Assembly: GCF_024055895.1 (NCBI RefSeq) | Contig: NZ_JAMXLE010000001.1 | Location: 1,116,001 to 1,180,000, forward strand | From: Rhizobium sp. L1K21 | GTDB taxonomy: Bacteria > Pseudomonadota > Alphaproteobacteria > Rhizobiales > Rhizobiaceae | Length of the DNA: 64,000 bases | Reading direction: 5' to 3' | In this document: piece after piece, positions 10,937-21,139 of the stretch | Numbering within the stretch: the first letter of the stretch is position 1 | Layout: the number at the start of each line of letters is the position of its first letter | Made by a program: the position numbers and the translations under genes | Notes under the pieces: generated by a model | The model's database searches: none | Told to the model about the DNA's origin: nothing | Seen by the model: only the letters and a program-made list of their open reading frames with translations

Positions 10937-12345
10937 AAATGCCGCAGACCATCGGTCTTGTTCACTTCATCGGTATTGGCGGCATTGGCATGAGCGGCAT
11001 TGCCGAAGTGCTGCACAATCTTGGTTACAAGGTGCAGGGCTCCGACCAGGCCGACAGCGCCAATGTGCAGCGTCTGCGCGAAAAGGGCATTGAGGTTTTT
11101 GTTGGCCATAACGCGGATAATCTGGGCGATGCTGAAGTTGTTGTCGTCTCCACGGCCATCAAGAAGAACAATCCCGAACTGATTGCCGCGCGTGAGAAAT
11201 TCCTGCCGATCGTGCGTCGGGCCGAGATGCTCGCCGAACTCATGCGTTTCCGCAACGCCATTGCGATTGGCGGCACACATGGCAAGACAACGACCACCTC
11301 GATGGTTGGTACTTTGCTGGAAGCTGGGGGACTTGATCCAACTGTTATCAATGGCGGTATTATCAATGCCTATGGCACCAACGCGCGCATGGGCGAGGGC
11401 GAGTGGATGGTGGTGGAAGCCGATGAATCCGACGGCACCTTCCTGAAACTTCCCGCCGATATTGCCATCGTCACGAATATCGACCCCGAACATCTCGATC
11501 ATTACGGCAATTTTGACGCTGTGCGCGATGCATTCCGACAGTTCGTGCATAATGTGCCTTTCTATGGTTTTGGCGTGATGTGCCTTGATCATCCTGAAGT
11601 GCAGGCGCTTGTCAGCAGGATCGAAGACCGAAAGGTGATCACCTATGGCCAGAACCCGCAGGCAGACGTTCGATTTTCGAACGTGCGTCACGAGGGGGCT
11701 GTTTCGGTGTTTGATGTTGAAATACGCCGCCGCCGAACCGGTCAGCGCATTGCGATGAAGGACTTGCGACTGCCGATGCCTGGTCTGCATAACGTTTCGA
11801 ACGCCACGGCTGCTATCGCTGTGGCGCAGCGCCTTGGCATCTCGACGGATGATATCCGCAAGGGCCTGGCGTCGTTCGGTGGCGTGAAGCGTCGATTTAC
11901 CTTTGTCGGTGAATGGAACGGCGTGTCGGTTTACGACGATTACGGCCATCATCCGGTCGAAATCAAAGCGGTTTTGAAAGCGGCGCGCGAATCCTGCTCG
12001 GGCAAGGTGATCGCGGTTCATCAGCCGCATCGCTATACACGTCTCCACAGCCTCATGAGTGATTTTGCCGCCTGCTTCAACGACGCAGACACGATCATGA
12101 TTTCACCGGTCTATGCAGCCGGTGAAGACCCCATTGAGGATGCGAACGCGGAAACGCTGGTTTCCCGTATCAAGTCAGGCGGTCACCGTGATGCACGCGT
12201 GGTGTCGGGGCCGGATGAGATTGCTGCCAATATTGTGAAAATTGCAGCCCCAGGTGACTTTATTCTCATGCTGGGTGCCGGTAATATTACCAGTTGGGCC
12301 GCCGCTTTGCCGGATGAGCTCGCGAAGATTTCGGATAAGGCTTAA
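10933..12345 (+). CDS. murC: UDP-MurNAc:L-alanine ligase MurC
   Basis: First Mur ligase of the stem peptide. N-terminal nucleotide motif [15 protein letters not shown] loop [26 protein letters not shown], and [10 protein letters not shown] in the C-terminal domain. Length 470 residues, normal for the family. The ATGA overlap with murG and the TAATG overlap with murB place it firmly inside the operon. Confidence 0.97.
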   Translation: MKMPQTIGLVHFIGIGGIGMSGIAEVLHNLGYKVQGSDQADSANVQRLREKGIEVFVGHNADNLGDAEVVVVSTAIKKNNPELIAAREKFLPIVRRAEMLAELMRFRNAIAIGGTHGKTTTTSMVGTLLEAGGLDPTVINGGIINAYGTNARMGEGEWMVVEADESDGTFLKLPADIAIVTNIDPEHLDHYGNFDAVRDAFRQFVHNVPFYGFGVMCLDHPEVQALVSRIEDRKVITYGQNPQADVRFSNVRHEGAVSVFDVEIRRRRTGQRIAMKDLRLPMPGLHNVSNATAAIAVAQRLGISTDDIRKGLASFGGVKRRFTFVGEWNGVSVYDDYGHHPVEIKAVLKAARESCSGKVIAVHQPHRYTRLHSLMSDFAACFNDADTIMISPVYAAGEDPIEDANAETLVSRIKSGGHRDARVVSGPDEIAANIVKIAAPGDFILMLGAGNITSWAAALPDELAKISDKA

Positions 12346-13310
12346 TGAAAACGGTTGATGGTGAAGGTCTGCTTGCCTCTCTTGGTGAAGGTGTAGAAAA
12401 CATTCGGGGGCGGTTGACCCCCAATGCGCCGATGGACCGGGTAACTTGGTTTCGCGCAGGTGGACTTGCAGAGCTGATGTTTCAGCCGCATGACGTTGAT
12501 GATCTTGTAACGTTTCTGGCCCTTGTGCCGGCAGAGGTGCCAATTACCGTCGTTGGTGTTGGTTCCAACCTGCTTGTGCGGGATGGCGGTATTCCGGGTG
12601 TGGTCATCCGTCCTTCCGCCAAGGGTTTTGGCGATGTCGAACTCATTGGCGAAAACCGGATTCGTGCCGGTGCGGTCTGCCCAGACAAGAATGTTGCGGC
12701 CATGGCGCTGGACCATGGGATCGGCGGTTTTGCGTTTTTCTACGGTATTCCAGGCTCCATCGGCGGTGCTATGCGCATGAATGCGGGTGCTAATGGAACC
12801 GAAACGAAGGATCGCCTTATTGAGGTCCATGCGGTCGACCGCAAGGGCGAGAAACACGTCCTCCGCAATTCGGATATGGGATACGGATACCGTCATTCCG
12901 AAGCCCCGGAGGGATTGATCTTTACCCATGGCGTCTTTGAAGGTTTCGCTCAGGACAAGGCGGACATCCGTGCGGAAATGGATGCCGTTCGCCAGCATCG
13001 AGAGACTGTGCAACCGATTCGGGAAAAGACCGGTGGTTCGACCTTCAAGAATCCCGAGGGTCATTCGGCATGGAAGCTGATTGATGAAGCAGGCGGCCGG
13101 GGGCTGATGAACGGTGGTGCGCAGATGTCGCCACTCCATTGCAATTTCATGATCAATACAGGGCAGGCAACCGCGCACGATCTCGAGTATCTCGGTGAAA
13201 TGGTTCGTTCGCGTGTGCTCGACCACTCAGGCGTTCGGCTTGAGTGGGAAATCAAGCGCATTGGCAAGTTCATGCCAGGGCTGGAGATCAACCCATTTCT
13301 CGGGCGCTGA
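12345..13310 (+). CDS. murB: UDP-N-acetylenolpyruvoylglucosamine reductase MurB
   Basis: FAD-dependent enzyme that reduces UDP-GlcNAc-enolpyruvate to UDP-MurNAc. FAD-binding motifs are visible: [41 protein letters not shown] and GSTFKNPEG (containing the proton-donor Ser). Length 321 residues; the short type I-like form without a large insertion. The start overlaps the murC stop. It is the last gene of the first dcw block; an AT-rich gap and a chemoreceptor gene follow. Confidence 0.96.
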   Translation: MKTVDGEGLLASLGEGVENIRGRLTPNAPMDRVTWFRAGGLAELMFQPHDVDDLVTFLALVPAEVPITVVGVGSNLLVRDGGIPGVVIRPSAKGFGDVELIGENRIRAGAVCPDKNVAAMALDHGIGGFAFFYGIPGSIGGAMRMNAGANGTETKDRLIEVHAVDRKGEKHVLRNSDMGYGYRHSEAPEGLIFTHGVFEGFAQDKADIRAEMDAVRQHRETVQPIREKTGGSTFKNPEGHSAWKLIDEAGGRGLMNGGAQMSPLHCNFMINTGQATAHDLEYLGEMVRSRVLDHSGVRLEWEIKRIGKFMPGLEINPFLGR

Positions 13311-13559
13311 AATACAGTTTTCCCATTTTGTTTGTAGACCTACACTTTTTGAGGTTTTCTGTTGTTCAAAGAGCTATGAATAGAAGAATAGCGCTATTTT
13401 ATAACGCCTTGAATTTGCACAGGTGTTTTTCTATTCAATATGTGTCGAATATAAGAGACTCGTCATTTGCATTACTAGATCTGGCACAGTCTATTAATGT
13501 TTCATTAGCGTTGACTGCAAGATAGTCACCTCGGGTTTCCCTTCGGTTGAGGGAATAGA
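13311..13559 (+). other. AT-rich intergenic leader before the chemoreceptor gene
   Basis: About 250 bases with no supported gene and clearly more A/T than the flanking genes. It contains the perfect 12-base palindrome AATAGCGCTATT near 13388. A short hairpin at 13537-13555 (TTCCCT / AGGGAA, 7-base loop) includes the GAGGG sequence that would serve as ribosome binding site of the next gene. It probably carries the promoter of that gene, but I cannot mark -35/-10 boxes with confidence. Confidence 0.5.
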
Positions 13560-15359
13560 TTGGGTGATTGGAACATGTTTGGAATTAAGAACAGCACGCT
13601 AAGCGCCAAGGCGTCAGCGGTCGATGGGCTCAGTGCTCGCGTCATGATTGCTGATGCGAAATTGAACATTCTCTACATGAACGCTTCAGTGCGTGAACTT
13701 CTTGAAGATGCGGAGGCTGACCTCAAGAAGGAGCTCCCGAGCTTCAATGTGAAGACGCTGATCGGTAGCAATATTGATATCTTTCACAAGAATCCAAGCT
13801 ATCAGCGCGGAATGCTGGCAAAGCTTACCACGCAACACAAGGCGACCATTCAGGTTGGAAAGTACAAATTCGACCTGATCGTGAACCCGATTTTCGAAGG
13901 TGGCAAGGTCACCGGCTTTGCGGTCGAATGGGCCAATGCTGAAGAACGGCTGCTGAACCTCGACTATCAGCACAAGATGGAAGCCATCTCACGTGTACAG
14001 GCGATTATCGAATTCACGCCGGACGGCACGATTGTCGACGCCAATGATAACTTCCTCAAATCAACTGGCTATACACGGGACGAGATTGTCGGCAAGCATC
14101 ATAGCTTGTTTGTCGATCCCGCTTACGCGAAGACCCGCGACTACGAAGATTTTTGGACCGACCTTCGTTCCGGCGCCTTCCGGGCAGACGAATTTGAGCG
14201 TGTCGGCAAAGGCGGCCGAAAAGTCGTCCTCAATGCCTCCTACAATCCTATCCTGGATGAAAAGGGCAAGGTGGCAAAGGTCATCAAGTTCGCCACAGAT
14301 GTCACCGAGCGCGTGTGGGCAGTGGAGCAGTTGGCGACCGGCCTGCGGGAGCTTGCTGACGGAAACCTGATCCAGGAGATCAAGGAGCGTTTTCCTGAAA
14401 ACCTTGAACAGCTTCGAGGCGACTTCAACCTGTCAATCCAGCAGCTTCGTGAAGCTCTGAGTTCGGTTTCCGAAAATGCTGCCGCCATTGAATCCGGTGC
14501 GTCTGAAATTCGCAACGGGGCCAATGACCTGTCCAAGCGGACAGAGCAGCAGGCTGCTTCTGTGGAAGAAACGGCAGCGGCTGTGGAAGAGATCACAGCG
14601 ACGGTCAAGGATTCAGCCCGCCGTGCCGAAGAAGCAGGCACCCTGGTTGAGCGCACCCGCAAGAACGCCGAACGTTCTGGCGAGATTGTCCATCAGGCCG
14701 TGTCGGCCATGGGTGCGATTGAAGAATCCTCCAGGCAGATTTCAAATATTATCGGCGTTATCGACGACATCGCCTTCCAGACCAACCTGTTGGCGCTAAA
14801 TGCCGGTGTCGAGGCCGCGCGCGCCGGAGAGGCGGGTAAGGGCTTTGCGGTTGTGGCGCAAGAAGTTCGTGAACTGGCGCAGCGCTCAGCCAATGCGGCC
14901 AAGGAAATCAAGGATCTGATTTCCCATTCCGGTGAACAGGTCAAAGGCGGCGTTGCGCTCGTCGACCAGACCGGTGATGCCCTCAGGGAGATCGTCGAGC
15001 AGGTTCAGGAGGTCAGCGCCAATGTGGAAGCCATCGTCAAGGCTTCGCGTGAGCAGTCGACTGGCTTGAGTGAGGTCAATGCGGCGGTCAACAGCATGGA
15101 TCAGGGTACGCAACAGAATGCGGCGCTTGTTGAGCAATCAACGGCTGCGAGCAATGCTCTGGCCGATGAGGTCGCCGCCTTGAACCAGCTTCTCTCGCGG
15201 TTCAAAACCGGTGCCACACATTCTGCCGGGCGGGTCAGGGTTGCTTCGCCTTCCGCCGATGTGTCGCGTGCGTCGCCGGCAAAGAAGATGATGGCGAAGG
15301 TTGCAAACGCATTTGGCAGCAGTGCGGCGGCGGCTTCAGACGATTGGCAGGAATTCTGA
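13560..15359 (+). CDS. Soluble methyl-accepting chemotaxis protein with two PAS domains
   Basis: Chemoreceptor without membrane segments, so presumably a cytoplasmic sensor. Order: a first PAS-like domain (about 20-135), a second PAS domain (about 145-255, ending FATDVTER), a short HAMP-like linker and the MCP signalling domain. The hairpin tip that contacts CheA/CheW is at about 404-445 ([18 protein letters not shown], then VRELAQRSA). The C-terminus DWQEF after a flexible linker fits the xWxxF tether for CheR/CheB. TTG at 13560 has GAGGG six bases upstream; ATG at 13575 is the alternative start but lacks a good site. It sits between murB and ddl, unusual company for a chemoreceptor, and has its own terminator. 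Confidence 0.9.
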   Translation: MGDWNMFGIKNSTLSAKASAVDGLSARVMIADAKLNILYMNASVRELLEDAEADLKKELPSFNVKTLIGSNIDIFHKNPSYQRGMLAKLTTQHKATIQVGKYKFDLIVNPIFEGGKVTGFAVEWANAEERLLNLDYQHKMEAISRVQAIIEFTPDGTIVDANDNFLKSTGYTRDEIVGKHHSLFVDPAYAKTRDYEDFWTDLRSGAFRADEFERVGKGGRKVVLNASYNPILDEKGKVAKVIKFATDVTERVWAVEQLATGLRELADGNLIQEIKERFPENLEQLRGDFNLSIQQLREALSSVSENAAAIESGASEIRNGANDLSKRTEQQAASVEETAAAVEEITATVKDSARRAEEAGTLVERTRKNAERSGEIVHQAVSAMGAIEESSRQISNIIGVIDDIAFQTNLLALNAGVEAARAGEAGKGFAVVAQEVRELAQRSANAAKEIKDLISHSGEQVKGGVALVDQTGDALREIVEQVQEVSANVEAIVKASREQSTGLSEVNAAVNSMDQGTQQNAALVEQSTAASNALADEVAALNQLLSRFKTGATHSAGRVRVASPSADVSRASPAKKMMAKVANAFGSSAAAASDDWQEF

Positions 15360-15382
15360 TCAAAGCAATCATACGACTTGAG

Positions 15383-15409
15383 AGGCCGTTCGTTTGGGCG
15401 GCCTTTTTT
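15383..15409 (+). terminator. Rho-independent terminator after the chemoreceptor gene
   Basis: Perfect 6-bp stem AGGCCG / CGGCCT with a 10-base loop, followed directly by a run of six T. It lies 24 bases after the stop codon and separates the chemoreceptor from ddl-ftsQAZ. Confidence 0.8.
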
Positions 15410-15755
15410 GTTCGGCGGCTGTGGCTCAGGGTTTCTTTGCCGTTTCTGCAGTCATGGTTAATTCTGCTAGTGACAAGCCATGCGAAAATATTGCGTCAGA
15501 ACGTTGATTTTAAAGCGTTAAATCCGATTTCTGCCGGTGTGTCTGTTTTGTATTCGATAAAATTTTGGGTGAAAGGTTAATAAAAGTAAACGCTTCATTA
15601 ACTATTCCCGGTCCAATTTCAGTGTGTGCGTACGAAGCACGCGCCTCTACCGGAAGCCGCAGCTGAAAGCCATGAACAGGAGGGCTTGAGCGGTCGCTGG
15701 TATCAGTTCCGGGCAAGCTCGACGTGTCAGAATTTTCGAGAGTTTGGAGTTGTCA
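15410..15755 (+). promoter_or_regulatory. Upstream region of ddl-ftsQAZ with CtrA-like sites
   Basis: About 345 bases without a supported gene between the terminator and ddl. At 15587-15602 lies TAAA-N7-TTAAC, one mismatch from the CtrA consensus TTAA-N7-TTAAC. An overlapping half site TTAA (15577-15580) sits seven bases before an AAAC. Since the preceding gene has its own terminator, this region very likely carries a promoter for ddl-ftsQ-ftsA-ftsZ. The CtrA link is inference. Confidence 0.4.
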
Positions 15756-16682
15756 ATGAAAGCAAAACACGTCGCTGTTCTTATGGGTGGGTTCTCCTCC
15801 GAACGCCCGGTCAGCCTTGCCTCGGGCAAGCCATGCGCGGATGCGCTGGAAGCCGAGGGCTATCAGGTGACCCGTGTGGATGTCGGCCGTGACGTGGCGC
15901 AGGTTCTGGCTGATTTGAAGCCGGACGTGGCCTTCAACGCCTTGCATGGTCCGTTTGGCGAAGATGGAAAGATTCAGGGCATTCTCGAATATCTGCAGAT
16001 TCCCTACACGCATTCCGGCGTTCTGGCCTCTGCTCTTGCGATGGACAAGCAGCAGGCGAAAGCCGTTGCCAAAGCGGCGGGTGTTCCCGTCGCTGAAGCA
16101 AAGGTGATGAACCGTTTTGCCATAGGCAACGATCATCCGATGAAGCCGCCTTATGTGATCAAGCCGGTGGACGAGGGGTCGAGCTTTGGCGTTGTTCTGG
16201 TGAAGGAGGATCAGCCGGCGCCGCCGCAGATCGTTGGTTCGTCCGAGTGGGTTTACGGCGATCGGGTGATGGTTGAGCGCTTCATTCACGGGCGCGAGCT
16301 GACCTGCGCCGTGATGGGCGATGTCGCGCTTGGTGTGACTGAGGTCATCCCGCAAGGTCACGTATTTTACGACTATGATTCAAAATACGTCGAAGGCGGT
16401 TCAAAACACGTTTTGCCAGCGGAAATTTCACCAAATATTTACCATAAAATACAACAATTGGCCCTTAAGGCGCATCAAGCGATTGGGTGCCGTGGCGTGA
16501 GTCGGTCGGACTTTCGCTACGACGACCGTTTTTCCGAAAACGGTGAGATTGTCTGGCTCGAGGTGAACACTCAGCCCGGAATGACTCCAACCTCCTTGGT
16601 GCCTGAAATGGCTGCTCATGCAGGCCATACGTTTGGTGAGTTTGTGACCTGGATGGTGGAGGATGCCTCGTGTTTGCGTTGA
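15756..16682 (+). CDS. ddl: D-alanine--D-alanine ligase
   Basis: ATP-grasp enzyme that makes D-Ala-D-Ala for MurF. N-terminal [24 protein letters not shown], the ATP-grasp segment [10 protein letters not shown], and the C-terminal catalytic motif [13 protein letters not shown] are present. Length 308 residues, like DdlB. The ATG at 15756 is preferred over a TTG at 15744 because TTGGAG lies six bases upstream. The last 13 bases overlap ftsQ. Confidence 0.95.
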   Translation: MKAKHVAVLMGGFSSERPVSLASGKPCADALEAEGYQVTRVDVGRDVAQVLADLKPDVAFNALHGPFGEDGKIQGILEYLQIPYTHSGVLASALAMDKQQAKAVAKAAGVPVAEAKVMNRFAIGNDHPMKPPYVIKPVDEGSSFGVVLVKEDQPAPPQIVGSSEWVYGDRVMVERFIHGRELTCAVMGDVALGVTEVIPQGHVFYDYDSKYVEGGSKHVLPAEISPNIYHKIQQLALKAHQAIGCRGVSRSDFRYDDRFSENGEIVWLEVNTQPGMTPTSLVPEMAAHAGHTFGEFVTWMVEDASCLR

Positions 16683-17593
16683 AGGGCAATCGTAACAACG
16701 GTGCGGGAGAGGGCGGCTTTGCCGGCTCCGCCGGGCGCGTTGTGCTGCCCTGGCCGATGCGTCGGGCCGTCCGTGCGTTGGCGGCGCTTGCCAGTGGACG
16801 TGTCACGCTTCCTCGCTATTGCGGCACCGTTGCACTTGTCTCTTTTTTTGCCGCGACTGGCGTCTATGGCATGGTGCTTGGCGGTCATACTGCGAACACG
16901 GCAGAGGCGGTGACGTCTGCTGCGGGCTTTGGTTTGAACAATGTCAAGGTTTCGGGGAATCTCCAGACGTCTGAAATTGACATTCTGCAGCAGCTTGGCC
17001 TGAGTGGTTCATCTTCCACGCTCGGTTTGAGTGTAAGTGAAGCGCGTAGCCGCCTTCTCGGTCTTCCCTGGGTTCGCGACGCGGAAGTGCGCAAGGTTTA
17101 TCCCGATACAATCGAGGTGAAGCTCGATGAGCGCACGGCATTCGCCATCTGGCAGCATGGCAGCGATCTTTCGCTGATCGAGGAAAATGGCAGCGTGATT
17201 GCGCCGCTGCATGACAGCAAGTTTTCGGTTTTGCCGCTCTTCGTTGGTCAGGATGCGGAAACGGATGCCGCGGAATTCGAGCGGCAGATTTCCAACTGGC
17301 CTGAGATCAAGTCGCGGGTGAAGGCCTTTATTCGGGTTTCCAGCCGTCGTTGGGACCTGAAGCTGGACAATGGCGTGCTGATCAAGCTGCCGGAAGACAA
17401 TCTGGCGCGTGCCATGCATGTGCTTTCGACCCTGGAAGACGATCAGCAGCTTCTCGAGCGTGACATTGCCGCAGTTGATTTACGCCTGGAAGATCGCACC
17501 ACCATTGAGTTGACCCCGGACGCTGCCGAGCGGCGCACGAAGGCCGTGGCTGAGCGGGCCAAAATGCTGAAGAATGCGGAGCGGAACATATGA
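16670..17593 (+). CDS. ftsQ: Cell division protein FtsQ
   Basis: Bitopic divisome protein linking early and late division proteins. The 307-residue chain has a basic cytoplasmic N-terminus, one membrane segment at about 45-67 ([18 protein letters not shown]), a POTRA domain starting near [20 protein letters not shown], and a FtsQ C-terminal beta domain. The GTG start at 16670 lies inside ddl and has GGTGGAGG upstream. The stop overlaps ftsA (ATGA). Confidence 0.92.
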   Translation: MFALKGNRNNGAGEGGFAGSAGRVVLPWPMRRAVRALAALASGRVTLPRYCGTVALVSFFAATGVYGMVLGGHTANTAEAVTSAAGFGLNNVKVSGNLQTSEIDILQQLGLSGSSSTLGLSVSEARSRLLGLPWVRDAEVRKVYPDTIEVKLDERTAFAIWQHGSDLSLIEENGSVIAPLHDSKFSVLPLFVGQDAETDAAEFERQISNWPEIKSRVKAFIRVSSRRWDLKLDNGVLIKLPEDNLARAMHVLSTLEDDQQLLERDIAAVDLRLEDRTTIELTPDAAERRTKAVAERAKMLKNAERNI

Positions 17594-18921
17594 GTATTTT
17601 CGGCTCCTCCCATTTCGGTCTGCCGCGGCTGAAGCCTCTCTCTTCAAAACGTTCTCAGGTTGTTTCGATTCTCGATATCGGCTCGACCAAGGTCGTGTGC
17701 ATGATCGGACGTTTGACGCCGCGCGCCGAAAGCGAAATTCTCCCCGGCCGCACGCACAATATCGAGATCATCGGTATCGGCCATCACAGGTCACGCGGCG
17801 TCAAAGGCGGCGTGATCACGGATCTGGATGCTGCCGAAAGCGTGGTGCGCCTGGCCGTCGATACGGCTGAGCGCATGGCCGGGCTGACAATTGACAGCAT
17901 GATCGTGAATGTTTCCTGCGGGCGGATCGGCAGCGACATTTACACGGCTACGATCGATCTTGGCGGCCAGGAAGTGGCTGAAGCCGATATCAACAAGGTT
18001 CTGATTGCAGCGTCTGAGCGCTCCATGATGCAGGATCGCGCGATCCTGCATTCGCTGCCGACGAGCTTCACACTGGACGGCGAAAAGGGCGTTCAGGACC
18101 CGATTTCCATGTTCGGCGAGATCTTGGGCGTGGACATGCATGTGGTCACGGCAGAGCGCCCGGCGCTGAAGAACCTGGAGCTTGCCATCAACCGCGCCCA
18201 TCTTTCAGTCGAGGGCATGGTGGCAACGCCTTATGCGTCCGGTCTTGCTGTTCTGGTGGATGACGAAGCAGAGCTTGGGTGCGCTGCGATCGATATGGGC
18301 GGTGGAACGACCTCTATTTCGGTCTTTGCCGAAGGCAAGCTGGTTCACACCGATTCGATCGCACTTGGCGGACACCACATCACGACTGACCTGGCACGTG
18401 GACTTTCGACCCGCATCGAGGATGCCGAACGGCTGAAAGCGCTGCATGGGTCTGCCATGCCGGTATCTGATGATGACCGTGAGATGGTTTCTGTGCCCGG
18501 TATGGGTGCGGACGAGCATTCGCAGCCGGCACAGGTGCCGCGTGCGCTTTTGAACCGCATCGTTCGTGCACGCGCCGAAGAGACGCTGGAAATGATCCGC
18601 GACCGCATTCAGCGCTCCGGCTTCTCGCCGGTTGTTGGAAAACGAGTGGTGCTGACGGGTGGGGCAAGCCAGTTGACCGGCATGCAGGAAACGGCCCGCC
18701 GCATTCTTGCCCGCAATGTTCGGGTAGGGCGGCCTTTGGGTGTGTCGGGACTTTCGGCGGCTGCCAAGAGCCCGGCATTTGCCGCAGCGGTGGGATTGTT
18801 GATCTATCCGCAGGTGGCGGAATTGGAAACACATGCCTCACAGGGCGGGCTGTTGACGGCATTTGCAGGAAATTCAAGCCGGATGGCCCGTGTTGGCCAA
18901 TGGCTGAAAGAGAGTTTTTGA
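17590..18921 (+). CDS. ftsA: Cell division protein FtsA
   Basis: Actin-like protein that anchors FtsZ to the membrane. Actin-family ATP-binding segments are visible: ILDIGSTKV (about 26-34), AAIDMGGGTTSISVF and VLTGGASQLTGM. The C-terminus GQWLKESF is an amphipathic membrane-targeting helix of the expected type. Length 443 residues. The start overlaps ftsQ by four bases; an 89-base gap precedes ftsZ. Confidence 0.95.
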   Translation: MSIFGSSHFGLPRLKPLSSKRSQVVSILDIGSTKVVCMIGRLTPRAESEILPGRTHNIEIIGIGHHRSRGVKGGVITDLDAAESVVRLAVDTAERMAGLTIDSMIVNVSCGRIGSDIYTATIDLGGQEVAEADINKVLIAASERSMMQDRAILHSLPTSFTLDGEKGVQDPISMFGEILGVDMHVVTAERPALKNLELAINRAHLSVEGMVATPYASGLAVLVDDEAELGCAAIDMGGGTTSISVFAEGKLVHTDSIALGGHHITTDLARGLSTRIEDAERLKALHGSAMPVSDDDREMVSVPGMGADEHSQPAQVPRALLNRIVRARAEETLEMIRDRIQRSGFSPVVGKRVVLTGGASQLTGMQETARRILARNVRVGRPLGVSGLSAAAKSPAFAAAVGLLIYPQVAELETHASQGGLLTAFAGNSSRMARVGQWLKESF

Positions 18922-19010
18922 GCGTCGCCAACGAACGATTGGGGCGCTCATAAGAGACAACAGAATTGGCCGGGTGGCGAAGCGGCCTGAACCAGGAAGG
19001 AACGAGTAAA

Positions 19011-20807
19011 ATGACGATCAACTTGCAGAAGCCGGATATTACTGAGCTGAAGCCGCGCATCACCGTTTTCGGTGTCGGTGGCGGTGGCGGCAACGCTGTC
19101 AACAACATGATCACAGCCGGCTTGCAGGGTGTGGATTTCGTTGTTGCCAACACAGACGCCCAGGCGCTGACCATGACCAAGGCCGAGCGCATCATCCAGA
19201 TGGGCGTGCAGGTCACCGAAGGTCTCGGCGCCGGTTCGCAGCCGGAAGTTGGCCGTGCAGCCGCTGAAGAGTGCCTTGACGAGATTATTGATCATCTGAA
19301 CGGAACGCATATGTGCTTCGTGACGGCTGGCATGGGCGGTGGCACCGGCACGGGTGCAGCTCCCGTCGTTGCTCAGGCTGCTCGCAACAAGGGTATACTG
19401 ACCGTCGGTGTCGTTACCAAGCCGTTCCACTTCGAAGGTCAGCGCCGCATGCGCCTTGCAGAGCAGGGTATTGAAGAACTGCAGAAATCCGTGGACACGC
19501 TGATCGTCATCCCCAACCAGAACCTCTTCCGCATCGCCAATGACAAGACCACCTTCGCCGACGCCTTTGCCATGGCTGACCAGGTTCTTTATTCCGGTGT
19601 TGCCTGCATCACCGACCTGATGGTCAAGGAAGGTCTGATCAACCTCGACTTCGCCGACGTTCGCTCCGTGATGCGCGAGATGGGTCGTGCCATGATGGGG
19701 ACGGGCGAGGCTTCCGGCGAGGGCCGTGCAATGGCTGCTGCTGAAGCTGCAATTGCCAACCCGCTGCTCGACGAGACCTCCATGAAGGGCGCACAGGGCC
19801 TGTTGATCTCCATCACCGGTGGCCGCGACCTGACGCTGTTCGAAGTCGACGAAGCGGCAACCCGTATTCGCGAAGAAGTCGATCCGGATGCCAACATCAT
19901 TCTCGGCGCGACCTTCGACGAAGAACTCGAAGGCATCATCCGCGTCTCCGTTGTTGCAACGGGCATCGACAAGGAACTCAATGGAGAGTTTGCCAGTCCA
20001 GCACCCAGCAGACCGGTAACGACCCGCCCTGTTTCCATCTCAACCAGCGCGCCTTCCACATCCGCGCCGGCAGCACCTGCTGCTTCACCGGCTGTTGCAC
20101 CTTCGATGGCCGCACCTGTTGCCGCGCCGAAGATGGCTGCACCCGCAGCGCCTGCTGCTGCACCGGTTGCCAAGGCTGCCGATCCGGTCGCTGAAACCAT
20201 CCGTACGGCTGAGGCAGAGTTGGAAAAGGAATTGGAAATCTCGCTCTCTCGACCGGCTGCTCCTGCAGAGGACGCCGTGACGGAGACATTCCGTCCGCAG
20301 AGCAAGATCTTTTCTGCTCCCGAACCCAAGATGGTACGCCCTGCAGCCGCTCCGGCGGCACCTATGGCTGCCCCGCGCGCAGAAGCACCCGCACCGCAGG
20401 CGCAGGCAAAGGTTCGCGAAGACATGGATGCTTCCATCAGCCTTGATCCGGAGCCCGTTCGCATGCCGCGTGTGGAAGATTTCCCGCCGGTTGTTCGTGC
20501 GGAAATCGAAAGCCGGGCGGCTGATCTTCATGGCGCCAATGACGAGCGTGGCCCCATGGGCCTTCTGAAGCGTCTGACCACCTCGCTTGGCCGCAAGGAC
20601 GAAGAAGAGGCTGCCGCTTCCGACATGACCGGCTCCGCACCGCAGTCGCCGTCCACCCAGCGCCGTGCACTGTCGCCGGAAGCAAGCCTTTATGCGCCGC
20701 GCCGCGGCCAGCTTGACGACCATGGCCGTCAGCCGGTTTCGGTACGCTCCGCACAGGTTGAAGACGAGCTTGAAATCCCGGCCTTCCTGCGCCGCCAGAC
20801 AAGCTAA
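19011..20807 (+). CDS. ftsZ: Cell division GTPase FtsZ (long-linker form)
   Basis: Tubulin homologue that forms the Z ring. The GTPase core (about 1-325) has GGGTGTG at 109-115. An unusually long, Ala/Pro-rich disordered linker of roughly 220 residues follows, then the conserved C-terminal peptide EIPAFLRRQ that binds FtsA and other partners. The total of 598 residues matches the large FtsZ of rhizobia rather than the ~385-residue form of enterics. The ATG at 19011 has AGGAAGGA upstream; the frame opens earlier but those residues do not resemble FtsZ. A strong terminator follows. Confidence 0.96.
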   Translation: MTINLQKPDITELKPRITVFGVGGGGGNAVNNMITAGLQGVDFVVANTDAQALTMTKAERIIQMGVQVTEGLGAGSQPEVGRAAAEECLDEIIDHLNGTHMCFVTAGMGGGTGTGAAPVVAQAARNKGILTVGVVTKPFHFEGQRRMRLAEQGIEELQKSVDTLIVIPNQNLFRIANDKTTFADAFAMADQVLYSGVACITDLMVKEGLINLDFADVRSVMREMGRAMMGTGEASGEGRAMAAAEAAIANPLLDETSMKGAQGLLISITGGRDLTLFEVDEAATRIREEVDPDANIILGATFDEELEGIIRVSVVATGIDKELNGEFASPAPSRPVTTRPVSISTSAPSTSAPAAPAASPAVAPSMAAPVAAPKMAAPAAPAAAPVAKAADPVAETIRTAEAELEKELEISLSRPAAPAEDAVTETFRPQSKIFSAPEPKMVRPAAAPAAPMAAPRAEAPAPQAQAKVREDMDASISLDPEPVRMPRVEDFPPVVRAEIESRAADLHGANDERGPMGLLKRLTTSLGRKDEEEAAASDMTGSAPQSPSTQRRALSPEASLYAPRRGQLDDHGRQPVSVRSAQVEDELEIPAFLRRQTS

Positions 20808-20832
20808 ATTTCAACGTTACAAAACGTGTGAG

Positions 20833-20869
20833 GATGCCCCGGAGAAATCCGGGGCATCTTTTTGTTTTT
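20833..20869 (+). terminator. Strong rho-independent terminator after ftsZ
   Basis: A perfect 11-bp stem (GATGCCCCGGA / TCCGGGGCATC) is closed by a GAAA tetraloop and followed by TTTTTGTTTTT. It lies 26 bases after the ftsZ stop and ends the dcw transcript. Confidence 0.95.
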
Positions 20870-21139
20870 AAAGAATAAAGTGACTTGTAATAAAGATGAG
20901 CGATTCCGTTACAAAGCGTAAGAAACAGTGATTTGGATTGTGGGGGCGGGGCTTATATCTTGCAATCAATCGATTCAGCATCGGGCGGACAGGCCACGGA
21001 TATCATATCGGATGCTGATGATTTCCAAGAACCCGGCTCGCCGGGTTCACATGTTGGCGGGGACGCTGACGAAATGTTTACAGCGTGCGGCCTGCTTGTT
21101 GCGGGTCAAAGCGTTTTAAATGAGATTGCAGGCGGATTT
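20870..21139 (+). promoter_or_regulatory. lpxC upstream region with a leader hairpin
   Basis: This 270-base stretch follows the ftsZ terminator, so it must hold the lpxC promoter. At 21029-21048 there is a perfect 8-bp hairpin (GAACCCGG, CTCG loop, CCGGGTTC) with no T-run after it, about 90 bases before the lpxC start. The lpxC reading frame is open through most of this region, but the translation does not look like LpxC, so I treat it as non-coding. Confidence 0.4.

Noticed and set aside
20933-21139. Possible 69-residue N-terminal extension of LpxC
   Set aside because: The frame is open, but the residues do not look like LpxC and the ATG at 21140 starts the normal protein.
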